Origin: an uncultured Rhizobiaceae group bacterium | GTDB taxonomy: Bacteria; Pseudomonadota; Alphaproteobacteria; Rhizobiales; Rhizobiaceae | NCBI GenBank assembly: GCA_938044775.1 | Contig: CALIOE010000009.1 | Span: 1 to 64,000, forward strand | Direction: 5' to 3' | Length of the DNA: 64,000 nucleotides | Notes under the pieces: generated by a model | Seen by the model: only the letters and a program-made list of their open reading frames with translations | Databases searched by the model: none | Told to the model about the DNA's origin: nothing | Shown here: positions 37,063-47,689 of the stretch, piece by piece | How positions within the stretch are numbered: the stretch's first letter is position 1 | Layout: every line of letters begins with the position of its first letter | Position numbers and translations under genes: made by a program

Positions 37063-37962
37063 TCACACTTTTCCTGATTGCTGAGCGTCGCGAATGGCAT
37101 GCCAGAAAACAGCGCACAAAACGATGCCGCCGCCTGCAAAGCTCGCAGTTGGCGGAAGTTCCGACAAAAACATCCACGCCATCAATATCGCCAATGGCAC
37201 CTCAGCAGAACCAAGCAACCCCGATTCTGCAGCCGCGATGCGTTTGGTTCCCTCTGTCCACAATACCACAGCAACTGCAAATGCGATTGCAAAGAGGGTC
37301 AGCAGCGCTGCATCCCGCAAACTCACGTTAAGCGGCGAAGTGAAGAACCAACCGATCACAAACAACTGAAATGCCGAGGCCGCACCCGCCAGAATGACAG
37401 GCGTTTTGCTGAACACACGAATGAGGACCATGTAAAGGGCGTTGCCCAGCATCATCAATACCGCAACAAAGTCGCCCAGCAGGTTGATTGAGCCGACGCC
37501 AGCACCCACCACGACAACAACCCCAACACTTGAAAGAGCAGCCGCAATCATTGTCGTCTTTCGAACTTTCTGACGCAGAAACAGCCACTCCAACAGCGCC
37601 GCAGCAAATGGAACGGTTGCGTAGATAATTGCAACATTCGCGACATAGGTCAGTTTGAAGGACGCTATGAAAGCCAGACTGGCGAGGCTTCCCACACTTG
37701 CCAACAGCCATCCACGCCAACCAAGGCGCATGCTGGTATTCTGGGGGACAGTCCGATTCTGCCAATAAACGTAAGCAGCAACCAGAATTGCCCCCAACAA
37801 TCCGCGCCAACAGGCAACGGACCACGTATCGCTTTCGATTGCCTTGGTCAGGACCCCCGACAGGCTGAACGCCACTGTTGAAGCCAGCACCAGGCAGATA
37901 CCAAGCGTTTGTTCGCGGTTTTCAAAACGACCTGTCACAGCCACCAATCCCGTCATCCCCAT
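37063..37962 (-). CDS. EamA/DMT family transporter
   Basis: 10-TM drug/metabolite transporter pattern; LGSAEVPLAILMAWMFLSELPP. Confidence 0.88.
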   Translation of the reverse strand: MGMTGLVAVTGRFENREQTLGICLVLASTVAFSLSGVLTKAIESDTWSVACWRGLLGAILVAAYVYWQNRTVPQNTSMRLGWRGWLLASVGSLASLAFIASFKLTYVANVAIIYATVPFAAALLEWLFLRQKVRKTTMIAAALSSVGVVVVVGAGVGSINLLGDFVAVLMMLGNALYMVLIRVFSKTPVILAGAASAFQLFVIGWFFTSPLNVSLRDAALLTLFAIAFAVAVVLWTEGTKRIAAAESGLLGSAEVPLAILMAWMFLSELPPTASFAGGGIVLCAVFWHAIRDAQQSGKV

Positions 37963-38096
37963 TCAGCTGGAAAACACTAAGAGATCACTGCTGACAACAG
38001 CCTGTCAGCAGACCGACAATGGCAACGTTATCAGAGGGCTGAAAAACCTCTGCTTTGCGGAACGTCTGCATTTGCGAAAACCGCGTAAACAGCCGT

Positions 38097-38128
38097 TAAA
38101 AAACCCGCGGTGTGAGCCGCGGGTTTTT
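38097..38128 (-). terminator. Rho-independent terminator after rpsA
   Basis: AAAAACCCGCGGC-TCACA-CCGCGGGTTTTTT. Confidence 0.9.
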
Positions 38129-38157
38129 CAGTTTCATTGCTCGACTGTAGCCGAAGC

Positions 38158-39858
38158 TTAGTCGTCGTCACGGTCTTTCAGAGCCGCTCCAAGAATGTCG
38201 CCCAGCGACGCGCCGGAATCGGAAGAACCGTATTGCTTGACGGCTTCTTTCTCTTCCGCGATCTCAAGCGCCTTGATCGACAGGTTGACCTTGCGGTTCT
38301 TCTTGTCGAACACGGTAACCCGGGCGTCCACTTTCTGACCAACAGAGAAGCGCTCTGGGCGCTGCTCGTCACGATCACGAGACAGGTCGAAGCGTTTGAT
38401 GAAGGCTTCAATGTCGGTGTCGACAATTTTCACTTCCAGACCGCCATCGGTGACCTTCAGGACTTCAGCCGTGACGATTGAGTTACGGCGAATTTCTCCG
38501 CTGTCACCACCATCCATCGGATCTGCACCGTCAAGTTGTTTGATGCCAAGGGAGATACGCTCTTTATCGACATCAACATCGAGCACCACGGCTTTCACCA
38601 TATCGCCCTTGTTGAAGTTTTCGATGGCTTCCTCGCCGGACAAGTTCCAATCCAGATCGGACAGGTGAACCATGCCGTCGACATCGCCGTCGAGCCCGAT
38701 AAACAGACCGAACTCGGTCTTGTTCTTGACTTCGCCTTCGACAACCGTGCCCTGCGGGAACTGATCGGCAAACGTGTCCCAGGGATTCGACAGGTTCTGT
38801 TTCAGGCCCAGCGAGATACGGCGTTTGGCAGGATCGACTTCCAGCACGATGACCTCCACTTCCTGAGAAGTGGCGACGATCTTACCAGGATGGACGTTCT
38901 TTTTGGTCCATGACATTTCCGAAACGTGTATCAGGCCTTCGATGCCCGGCTCCAGTTCCACAAACGCACCATAGTCGGTGATGTTGGTGATGCGGCCTGT
39001 GACCTTTGCACCATTGGGGTATTTCGCACCGATTGCATCCCAAGGATCGCTTTCCAGCTGTTTCATGCCCAGCGAAATACGATGTGTGTCCTGGTTGACG
39101 CGAATGATCTGAACCTTGACCGTCTGACCAATTGTCAGGATCTCGGTCGGGTGGTTGACGCGACGCCAGGCCATGTCGGTAACGTGAAGCAGTCCATCAA
39201 TACCACCAAGATCGACGAATGCGCCGTAGTCGGTGATGTTTTTGACGACACCTTCCACAACCTGACCCTCGTCGAGGTTCTGGACAATCTCCGAACGCTG
39301 TTCCGCACGACTCTCTTCGAGCACGGTACGGCGAGATACAACAATGTTGCCCCTACGCCGATCCATTTTCAAAATCTGGAACGGCTGTGGGGTGTTCATC
39401 AATGGTGTGACATCGCGGATTGGACGAATGTCCACCTGCGAACGCGGCAGGAAGGCGACTGCGCCATCCAGATCGACGGTAAAGCCGCCTTTGACCTGGT
39501 TGAATATCTGACCTTCGACTTTTTCCTCGGCCTCGAATTTTTTCTCGAGCTTGACCCAGGCTTCCTCGCGGCGGGCCTTGTCACGGGACAGGACTGCCTC
39601 GCCAAGTGCATTTTCCATGCGCTCGAGATAGACTTCGACCTTATCGCCAATGCTCAATCCACCATCTTTGGCGGAGGCGCCGAATTCTCTAAGTGAAATG
39701 CGGCCTTCGACCTTGAGACCAGCATCGATAACGGCCATGTCTTTTTCGATTGCCGTTACAATACCTTCGACAACCGTGCCTTCCTGGATGGAATTGGCAG
39801 CAAAGGATTCGTTCAGGAGGGATTCAAAATCCTCCATTGAGGGGTTCATGTCTGACAT
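38158..39858 (-). CDS. rpsA: 30S ribosomal protein S1
   Basis: 566 aa with repeated S1 domains (ITDYGAFVDLGGIDGLLHVTDMAW etc.). Confidence 0.98.
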   Translation of the reverse strand: MSDMNPSMEDFESLLNESFAANSIQEGTVVEGIVTAIEKDMAVIDAGLKVEGRISLREFGASAKDGGLSIGDKVEVYLERMENALGEAVLSRDKARREEAWVKLEKKFEAEEKVEGQIFNQVKGGFTVDLDGAVAFLPRSQVDIRPIRDVTPLMNTPQPFQILKMDRRRGNIVVSRRTVLEESRAEQRSEIVQNLDEGQVVEGVVKNITDYGAFVDLGGIDGLLHVTDMAWRRVNHPTEILTIGQTVKVQIIRVNQDTHRISLGMKQLESDPWDAIGAKYPNGAKVTGRITNITDYGAFVELEPGIEGLIHVSEMSWTKKNVHPGKIVATSQEVEVIVLEVDPAKRRISLGLKQNLSNPWDTFADQFPQGTVVEGEVKNKTEFGLFIGLDGDVDGMVHLSDLDWNLSGEEAIENFNKGDMVKAVVLDVDVDKERISLGIKQLDGADPMDGGDSGEIRRNSIVTAEVLKVTDGGLEVKIVDTDIEAFIKRFDLSRDRDEQRPERFSVGQKVDARVTVFDKKNRKVNLSIKALEIAEEKEAVKQYGSSDSGASLGDILGAALKDRDDD

Positions 39859-40088
39859 TTATGCTCCAAAGACCAGCCGATACTCTCTGCGGCCGGCACT
39901 GCGCCGGGGTTTGTGTTTCACATGCAAGCGCCACGTTCCGCTTTCGAAACACGAAAGCTGGACCCGGTTTGCGGGTCAGGCGCAAAGAACGAAGGCTTGC
40001 GGTTTGTTCGGGAATGCGCTCATTCAAACAAATTGAACCTGCAACAAAGGGCGCAGCCCGATACGAGCAACGCCCCAATTCCCTTGTT

Positions 40089-40721
40089 TCAGTTGGCTTT
40101 TGCCTGTTTCACAATGCTTAAAGCTGTCTGGAACGCCGTTTCTATATCCATTTCGGACGTGTCGAGCAAGTGGGCATCTGCTGCAGGTTTCAAAGGACTG
40201 TCAGCGCGGGCCATGTCGCGCTCGTCACGCTTTTGGATATCCGCGAGTATCGCGTCGAAATCGACGTCAGCGCCTTTCAGCACCTGTTCATTCCAACGCC
40301 GTCTGGCACGCTCCCTTGGAGACGCGGTGACGAAGAGCTTTACCGGCGCATCCGGACATACAACGGTGCCGATATCACGGCCATCAAGAACGGCTCCGGA
40401 AAGCTGTGCCGCAAACGCCCGCTGCGCTTCTACAAGGGCCGCACGGACACTGCTCATCACCGCAACCTGAGACGCGGCTTCGCCAATGGCGTGATCGGCG
40501 AGGATGGTGGGATCCATAGTCCCCAGGTCAAGTTTCAGAGCCGTTTCTGCCGCGAGTACTTCATTGTCCAGCGGTTGCTGTGCTTCCAACAATGCATGGG
40601 CAACAGCGCGGTAGGTCAGACCGGTGTCCAGATGCGGCAGTTTCAGTTCCGCAGCCAGCTTGCGCGACAATGTTCCTTTCCCGGAAGCCGCTGGTCCGTC
40701 GATGGCAATCACAAAGGTCAT
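40089..40721 (-). CDS. cmk: Cytidylate kinase
   Basis: [23 protein letters not shown]...[12 protein letters not shown]...[15 protein letters not shown]. Confidence 0.97.
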   Translation of the reverse strand: MTFVIAIDGPAASGKGTLSRKLAAELKLPHLDTGLTYRAVAHALLEAQQPLDNEVLAAETALKLDLGTMDPTILADHAIGEAASQVAVMSSVRAALVEAQRAFAAQLSGAVLDGRDIGTVVCPDAPVKLFVTASPRERARRRWNEQVLKGADVDFDAILADIQKRDERDMARADSPLKPAADAHLLDTSEMDIETAFQTALSIVKQAKAN

Positions 40722-40880
40722 ACGATGTGATAGCTCCCGCCAGATGACCGGTCAAACGGGTACCATCAGCGTTTTTGTCCATTGTCATACGATCGACACC
40801 AATGTTTCATGAAGTTGTATGGGTGGCTGATCAATGTCCGGCCAGTGCAAAAGCGTGCACGCGGATTTACAAGTGAGGAA

Positions 40881-42791
40881 ATGATGACATTGGAATTGAA
40901 AAACGATCAAATCGAGGACCTCTCGTTCGACGACATCGACGAGTTGATTAACCCCAGACCGGAAGACAACGACTTTGATGCAGTGGTGGAAGCCGCAATT
41001 TCACGACGCGGCTTTCTGGGTGGTGTTGTTGCCGTGGGAACCGGCGCCTTCCTGACCGGAACCGGCTTGATGAGCGGCCAGGCGCGTGCGGCGTCGCCGT
41101 TTAGATTTGAGCCAGTCGCCGCAACGTCAGCAGACACGATTACCGTTCCCAAAGGCCACAATTGGTACACGCTTTCCCGATGGGGCGACCCGTTGTTCTC
41201 GGATGTTCCGGAATTCGATGGCGCAACAAGAGGCACGGCAGCGACGCAGGCACGTGCCATTGGCGACAACAATGACGGAATGGCTCTGTTCAGCAAGGAT
41301 GGAAAGCACGTCTACGTATTCAACAATGAATACACCAACCGAAAGATTATGTGGGGCAACAATCCCGATGGTAAGGCGGCAAGTGACGATGACATTCTCA
41401 AAGGCAAGATGGCGCATGGCCTGACTGCGATGGAAGTGGCAGAGAGCGATGGGAAATGGGCGATCGTCAAGGACTCACCCCTCAACCGTCGTGTGACACC
41501 TGATGCAGAAATGGAAATTACTGGCCCTGCACGCGGCCACGACCTTGTGAAGACCGCCGCCGACCCTGATGGGGTCAAGTGCCTGGGCACCTGGAACAAT
41601 TGTGGCAACGGCCGAACGCCCTGGGGCACCTATCTTGCCTGCGAAGAAAATTTCAATGGCTACTTTTCCGGTCCGACAGAGGACTATGAAGTCAGTCCTG
41701 AGCTTGCACGCTATGGAATCTCCGGCAAGGACTGGGGATATGGATGGGCCAAAATTGATGAGCGTTTCGACGTTTCAAAGCATCCCAATGAAGCCAACCG
41801 TGCAGGCTATGTTGTAGAAGTCGATCCATTCGACACCAATGCCATGCCCAAAAAACACACTGCACTCGGCCGTTTTAAACACGAGAACGCCGAGGTGGTG
41901 ATCGCAGGCGACGGCACGGTCGTGGTCTATATGGGCGACGATGAGCGCGGCGAGTTCCTCTACAAGTTCGTCAGCGACAACAAGTATGTTGAGGGTGAGC
42001 CGACAGACAACCTGTTGACGCAGGGCACCCTGTTTGCGGCGAAATTCAATGACGATCAGAAGGGCGAGTGGCTGCCTCTGACCGAAGAAAGCGTTGGCAT
42101 GAGCCGGGCGGAAATCAGCATCCATACCCGCCAGGCTGCGTCGAAGGCCGGGGCGACGACCATGGATCGCCCGGAATGGGTGGCATCGAACCCGTTGAAG
42201 GCTGAGGTTTAGTGCGCTCTGACCAACAACAAGAACCGCGGTATTGAGCCCAATGCGGGTGGCGATGCCACCCCCGTTGGCGGCCCCAACCCGCGCGAGG
42301 CGAACAAATATGGACAGATCGTGCGCTGGCGCCCGGCAGGCGAAGATCATCTGGCCACCGGTTTTGACTGGGATCTGTTCGTGCTTGCCGGCAATCCAGC
42401 GGTTCACAAGGACGGACTGAATGCCGGCTCGGCGAACGTCAATGCAGGCAACATGTTCAACTCGCCCGATGGCCTGATTTTTGGCAACGACGGCGTGTTG
42501 TGGATCCAGACCGACGGAAAGTATTCCAACAAGGATGATTTCGAAGGTCAGGGTAACAACCAAATGCTCGCAGGTGATACCGCTACCGGGGAGATTCAGC
42601 GTTTCATGGTCGGGCCGATCGGTTGCGAGGTAACCGGTATGGCGTTTTCTCCGGATCGCAAAACCATGTTCGTGGGTATTCAACATCCAGGCGAGAAGGC
42701 CTCAGGAAGTCACTTTCCAGACGGTGGTGATTCTGTCCCACGATCCGCAATCGTCGCTATTCGTCGCGACGATGGAGACGTGATGGGCTAG
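40881..42791 (+). pseudogene. phoX: PhoX family alkaline phosphatase (DUF839), interrupted by in-frame amber codon at 42210-42212
   Basis: Tat motif SRRGFLGG; reads ...ASNPLKAEV[TAG]CALTNNKNRGIEPNAGG... in one frame to 42791. Confidence 0.85.
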
Positions 42792-42815
42792 ATTGCCCCT
42801 ATAGCCGGTCAGTCT

Positions 42816-42849
42816 TCGGGGAGGTCGTATTGCGTTGCGGCCTCCCCGA
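42816..42849. terminator. Bidirectional hairpin between convergent phoX and RTX gene
   Basis: TCGGGGAGG-16 nt-CCTCCCCGA. Confidence 0.6.
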
Positions 42850-42851
42850 TC

Positions 42852-45122
42852 TCACATCGACAAAATCAAAAAGTCATCCACAGACAGAGTTCCCTGCGGG
42901 TCAAACTCGAAATTCGACAATTCCACATCCGCCACAAGCGTATTTTCAAGAATCACGGTCGAGTTGCTGCCATAGCGCACGCGGACATCATCACCACTTT
43001 GATAAATCGACAGGTCCTCCGCAGCCTGAACTGCAGAATTCCCTGAAAAGACGATCTTGTCGCCACTCACGCCCCAGGTGAAATCTGTGATGCGGTCAAG
43101 GTCATCACCCATGACCAAAAGGTACGTGTCCGATCCATTGCCGCCCGTCATGACATCACGGCGCGTTCCTCCGATGATCACATCATCCCCGTCCCCACCG
43201 ACCAGGGTGTCGTAGCCAAATGCGCCATACAGAACACTGCCGGAATCATCGCCAACTATGGTTTCGTTTTTTTCTGAACCGATGCCCTGAACGAAAGTTA
43301 TTTCATTGACGGAAAAATCCGTGGCCGCATGATTGGTGCCACCGCCGGATACCAGTGCCCATGCATCGCCGCCGGCCTCAAAATCCAGGATGGCGTTTTG
43401 CACCCGAATGATGTTGCCATGATCCGGACTGCCGTGGAGGTTGATGTCGCGATTGGTGTTTACGATTTCGACCACATTGCCAACTTCGGCATGCCATGCT
43501 GACAATACCAGGCTATGCCGCATGTCGAGTATTTCAAGTTCGGTCAATGTGTTGCCGAACGCCTCGTGCAGCTCGATCCCGTAGCCATTGCCGCCGCCGC
43601 CCTTGTTGTGGGCACCCTGAATTGAGATTCCGGAGACGGTCGCACCGATAGTACTGGATAGATTGAGCGCCGTGCTGGCCACATCGGTAAACGAAATATC
43701 AGAAACTTCTATTCCCGATGTGTTGTTGAGCAAAAGGGCGCTTGTGCCTTCGTAGAGTGTTTGGGTATTGGCAAACGCGTAGGCATCGGTCTGCCCCAAT
43801 GCGTATGTGAGGGCAAAACCCGACAGCGAAACGCCACTGACCACATCCATCGAATAATAGCGTCCTTCGCCGGCTTCCATGTCATAGAGCAAGGGAGTGT
43901 CCAGCGTGACAGTGTTTCCAACAACGCTCTCGACAATATGAATGCTTTCCCTGAACGGACGAAAAACAGCCTCGTCCATGGAGACATTGTCCCAGCCGTT
44001 GGCATCGAGATAGGCTTGCGTATTCGGTTGCTGCACATAAATCGCATCACCGGCCTGGAAGCCGTGACCGTCACGCAACGAGATCTGACTGTCACCAACC
44101 GTGCCCCCGTCTGGAATCGTGCTGACATAGGCGTTGCCGCCACCCTCGACAACAATGCCATTGCCACCTGTGCCGGCCGCAAAGTCGAATACAATGCCGG
44201 TACTTTCATCTTCGCCGCGAATCGAGACGTTGTCGCGTCCGATGCTGATCGTCTCTGAAAAAATGTGGTTTCCCGAGGCAAGAACAAAGACTGTTCCGTC
44301 ACCTGCAGCGGCCAGCATGCTGTTCAGCTCCGCCGCCGTTGTGCCGACCTGCACCAAAACCACTGGCGGACCATCAGGGATCGGGTTGCCGTCCAGTGTG
44401 AAATTGGTTGCGTCAAGATCGGCCAACGCAACAGCCTTCAAGACCACGGCGTCACCACTACCGAAATCGAACACGACATCGCCATTGACCCCGGATGCAG
44501 AAGCAAGCAGCTCATCAAGACTGTCAAAAGTCATGCCTTCGAACGCAATTTTATCCTCTGTCGCTTTGAAGTTTTGTATGGTGTCGGATCCGTAGCCCGT
44601 TTCAAAATGGAACGTATCGGCGCCGCCTGACGTGCTGGCCACGAGCATATCGTCACCGCCACCGCCGTCGATGAGCATACCGCCCGCTCCGGCTATGATC
44701 GTGTCGCCCTTTATCCCTCCCTGGACGTTCAAGCTCGAATTGTCGGCAAGCGTGACATGATTTGCGACAGCGTCAGACAGGCTGACAGTTCCCTCACCGT
44801 CAAGAATAAGCGTGCCGTTGCTATAGGCTTTTGCCGTAAGCTCGATGGGACCTGTATCACCGAAGGTCATGGTCAAAACGTTGCCGTCCGCCTGACGCAG
44901 CATGGACCCCTTTACATTGATGCTCAGGGCGCCGGAAATACCTGTAAAATCCAGTTCCTCAACGCGCCGCAATCGGTCGTAGGCGCCGCGATCGAACACA
45001 TAGTCGGTGTCGGAAGTGATCTTGAGAACATCGTATCCCGACCGCCCCCGAACGACGCCGCTCACCAACGCGTCTCCCGACAGCTCGAATATATCGTTCC
45101 CGTTTGTCCCATTGTGGATCAT
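42852..45122 (-). CDS. Parallel beta-helix protein with RTX-type Ca-binding repeats
   Basis: VLYGAFGYDTLVGGDGDDVIIGGTRRDVMTGGNGSDTYLLV; central right-handed beta-helix-like region. Confidence 0.82.
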   Translation of the reverse strand: MIHNGTNGNDIFELSGDALVSGVVRGRSGYDVLKITSDTDYVFDRGAYDRLRRVEELDFTGISGALSINVKGSMLRQADGNVLTMTFGDTGPIELTAKAYSNGTLILDGEGTVSLSDAVANHVTLADNSSLNVQGGIKGDTIIAGAGGMLIDGGGGDDMLVASTSGGADTFHFETGYGSDTIQNFKATEDKIAFEGMTFDSLDELLASASGVNGDVVFDFGSGDAVVLKAVALADLDATNFTLDGNPIPDGPPVVLVQVGTTAAELNSMLAAAGDGTVFVLASGNHIFSETISIGRDNVSIRGEDESTGIVFDFAAGTGGNGIVVEGGGNAYVSTIPDGGTVGDSQISLRDGHGFQAGDAIYVQQPNTQAYLDANGWDNVSMDEAVFRPFRESIHIVESVVGNTVTLDTPLLYDMEAGEGRYYSMDVVSGVSLSGFALTYALGQTDAYAFANTQTLYEGTSALLLNNTSGIEVSDISFTDVASTALNLSSTIGATVSGISIQGAHNKGGGGNGYGIELHEAFGNTLTELEILDMRHSLVLSAWHAEVGNVVEIVNTNRDINLHGSPDHGNIIRVQNAILDFEAGGDAWALVSGGGTNHAATDFSVNEITFVQGIGSEKNETIVGDDSGSVLYGAFGYDTLVGGDGDDVIIGGTRRDVMTGGNGSDTYLLVMGDDLDRITDFTWGVSGDKIVFSGNSAVQAAEDLSIYQSGDDVRVRYGSNSTVILENTLVADVELSNFEFDPQGTLSVDDFLILSM

Positions 45123-45199
45123 TTTTGCCGCTCCCTCGACGCCTGACGCCTTTTTTGCCCCGTCAAGACAGACTGGAGCAAAAGTCGGGCCAGAGTCTA

Positions 45200-45228
45200 A
45201 TGGTTAACGAACTATGTCGATTAACCAT
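45200..45228. promoter_or_regulatory. Inverted pair of TTAACCAT motifs (CtrA half-site-like)
   Basis: ATGGTTAA-N13-TTAACCAT in the divergent RTX/ubiE intergenic region. Confidence 0.45.
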
Positions 45229-45304
45229 CGGGTGCAAAGTGGCGCATGGTGTTTGGTGATTGCTTTACCTATATAAAGGCCGATCAGGAAGAACGGGCCA
45301 TAAC

Positions 45305-46093
45305 ATGACCAGCCAGCGAGACAGTTCACGCGCAAGAGCAGCCGGCGAAATGAGCACGGCCTACGGATTCGAGCAGGTTGCAGAGGGCCAAAAGCAAGAG
45401 AAGGTCGACACCGTTTTTCACTCCGTCGCGCGCCGCTACGACCTCATGAACGACTTCATGTCGGCCGGGGTGCATCGGGCCTGGAAAAGCGCAATGGTGG
45501 CCAAAGCAGCGCCATCAAAACACGCTCAATGGCATTCTCTTGACGTCGCCGGCGGCACTGGAGACGTGGCGTTTCGAATTGTCGAGGCCTCGGACCGCAA
45601 TGCTCACGTGACCGTTTTAGACATCAATGGTTCAATGCTTGAAGTCGGTCGTGAACGCGCTCAGAAAAATGGCCTTGCTGCAAATGTCGACTTTGTCGAA
45701 GCCAATGCCGAAGAGCTGCCTTTCAATGACAATACATTCGACGCCTATACGGTTGCATTCGGCATTCGCAATGTACCGCGCATGGATATTGCGCTGCGGG
45801 AAGCCTATCGCGTGTTGAAACCGGGCGGACAGATATTGTGCCTGGAATTTTCAGAGGTTGATGTGCCACTGCTGGATCGATTTTACGATGCCTGGTCATT
45901 CAATGCGATTCCGCGAATTGGAAAGATGGTCACAGGCGACGCTGAGAGCTATCAATATCTGGTTGAATCGATCCGCAAGTTTCCGAACCAGCAGAGCTTC
46001 GCCAACGTCCTCCGCGAGGCAGGTTTCTCCCGCGTGGATTTTCGAAACATGACCGGCGGTATCGCTGCACTTCACACGGGCTGGAAGACTTAA
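45305..46093 (+). CDS. ubiE: Demethylmenaquinone/2-polyprenyl-benzoquinol methyltransferase
   Basis: [24 protein letters not shown]...[13 protein letters not shown]...[20 protein letters not shown]. Confidence 0.96.
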   Translation: MTSQRDSSRARAAGEMSTAYGFEQVAEGQKQEKVDTVFHSVARRYDLMNDFMSAGVHRAWKSAMVAKAAPSKHAQWHSLDVAGGTGDVAFRIVEASDRNAHVTVLDINGSMLEVGRERAQKNGLAANVDFVEANAEELPFNDNTFDAYTVAFGIRNVPRMDIALREAYRVLKPGGQILCLEFSEVDVPLLDRFYDAWSFNAIPRIGKMVTGDAESYQYLVESIRKFPNQQSFANVLREAGFSRVDFRNMTGGIAALHTGWKT

Positions 46094-46102
46094 GCAACCA
46101 CC

Positions 46103-47680
46103 ATGAAATCCGTCTTTGCATTCTTCTCGCTTCTCAAGGCGGTCTATGTGCTGATGCGAGAAGGCGTCATCACGGCCTTGCCGGATGAGGGTGCGCCGCC
46201 GCCGGTCGTGTTCCTGAAAAGCGTGGCGCGGATCGTTCGCCGCCGTCGTGGCAAAGATGTTACCCAATCTGATATTCTTGCAAGGGCCCTCGACCGGCTT
46301 GGGCCCAGCTGGGTCAAACTTGGGCAGTTCCTGGCCACACGACCCGATGTTGTGGGCAGCTCCATCGCGCGCGACCTGGAATTATTGCAGGACCGGATGG
46401 ATGCGTTTTCGACCCCCGAAGCGCGAAAAATGATCGAGGCAACACTTGGCCGTAAGGTGGATGACCTGTTCGTCGAGTTTGGCGATCCCGTTGCTGCTGC
46501 ATCGATTGCTCAGGTCCACCGGGCAAAAGTGAAGGACCGTGACGGCGAGCGGGAGGTGGCGGTCAAGGTTATCCGTCCAGGTGTGCGTGAACGGTTCGCT
46601 TATGACATCGATGTGTTCTACACGGCCGCCCGCACGCTGAGCCGTATGATTCCGGCCATGCGCCGACTGATGCTGGTGGAGAGCGTTGCCATGCTGGAGC
46701 AGTCTGCGACCCTGGAAATGGAGTTGCGCTTCGAGGCGGCGGCATTTTCGGAGATGTCCGACAACACCAAGGATGATGCAGGTTTCCGGCTACCGGCCAT
46801 CGACTGGCAGCGATCAGGCCGTGACTGTGTGACAATGGAATGGGTCGACGGCATAAAGATGAACAATATGGAGGCTTTGCGGGCTTCCGGGCATGATCTG
46901 AAAGCCGTTGCGAACACTCTGAACCAGTCTTTTCTGCGCCAGGCTTTGCGTGACGGGTTTTTCCATGCCGACTTGCATCCGGGCAATCTTTTCCTCGCCT
47001 CCGACGGCGACATAGTCGCCGTGGATCTGGGAATAGCCGGACGCTTGAGCAAACCCGAACGACGGTTTCTCGGCGAAATTCTTTATGGCTTCATCGAGCG
47101 CGACTATCGGCGGGTTGCGGAAGTTCACATCGAGGCCGGCTATGTACCGGCCGACAAAGACGTCGACAGTTTTGCCCAGGCTTTGCGCGCGGTAGGAGAG
47201 CCCATCTACGGCAAGACCGCCGAGGACATTTCAATGAGCAGCCTTTTGGCGCTGCTCTTCGAAATCACCGAGATGTTTGACATGAAGACGCAACCGCAAC
47301 TGCTGCTGTTGCAGAAGACCATGGTTGTCGTAGAGGGCGTCGCCCGTAAGCTCGACCCCCAGTTCAACATGTGGACATCCGGCGGGCCGGTAGTTGTGCC
47401 CTATGTCAGCCGCCTGATCGGTCCGATCGGCAGGCTGGACGAGGCACGGGACGGTCTTCATGCCGCCAGCCGCCTGTTGCGGCAGGCACCCGAATTCGTG
47501 AAGCGTACGGAGGCTCTGTCAGCGGAGATTGACTTGATGGCCAAACATGGAGTGCGTCTGGATAAGCCAACCATCGATGCCATCGGCAAGGCAGAAGCTC
47601 GCCATTCCAGGTCGGGGCGGCTTGCCCTGTGGCTGATCGCGGTCAGCCTGTTGGCTTTGGTTTGGAAACAGTTCGTGTAG
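46103..47680 (+). CDS. ubiB: Ubiquinone biosynthesis protein UbiB
   Basis: LGPSWVKLGQFLATRPDVVG, AAASIAQVHRAKV, GFFHADLHPGNLF. Confidence 0.96.
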   Translation: MKSVFAFFSLLKAVYVLMREGVITALPDEGAPPPVVFLKSVARIVRRRRGKDVTQSDILARALDRLGPSWVKLGQFLATRPDVVGSSIARDLELLQDRMDAFSTPEARKMIEATLGRKVDDLFVEFGDPVAAASIAQVHRAKVKDRDGEREVAVKVIRPGVRERFAYDIDVFYTAARTLSRMIPAMRRLMLVESVAMLEQSATLEMELRFEAAAFSEMSDNTKDDAGFRLPAIDWQRSGRDCVTMEWVDGIKMNNMEALRASGHDLKAVANTLNQSFLRQALRDGFFHADLHPGNLFLASDGDIVAVDLGIAGRLSKPERRFLGEILYGFIERDYRRVAEVHIEAGYVPADKDVDSFAQALRAVGEPIYGKTAEDISMSSLLALLFEITEMFDMKTQPQLLLLQKTMVVVEGVARKLDPQFNMWTSGGPVVVPYVSRLIGPIGRLDEARDGLHAASRLLRQAPEFVKRTEALSAEIDLMAKHGVRLDKPTIDAIGKAEARHSRSGRLALWLIAVSLLALVWKQFV

Positions 47681-47689
47681 ACTGAAATT

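Noticed and set aside
38926-39696. 256-aa plus-strand ORF antisense to rpsA
   Set aside because: rpsA on the minus strand explains the region; Arg/His-rich shadow translation
40793-40820. Possible Pho box upstream of phoX
   Set aside because: Only weak resemblance to CTGTCAT direct repeats; not supportable by eye
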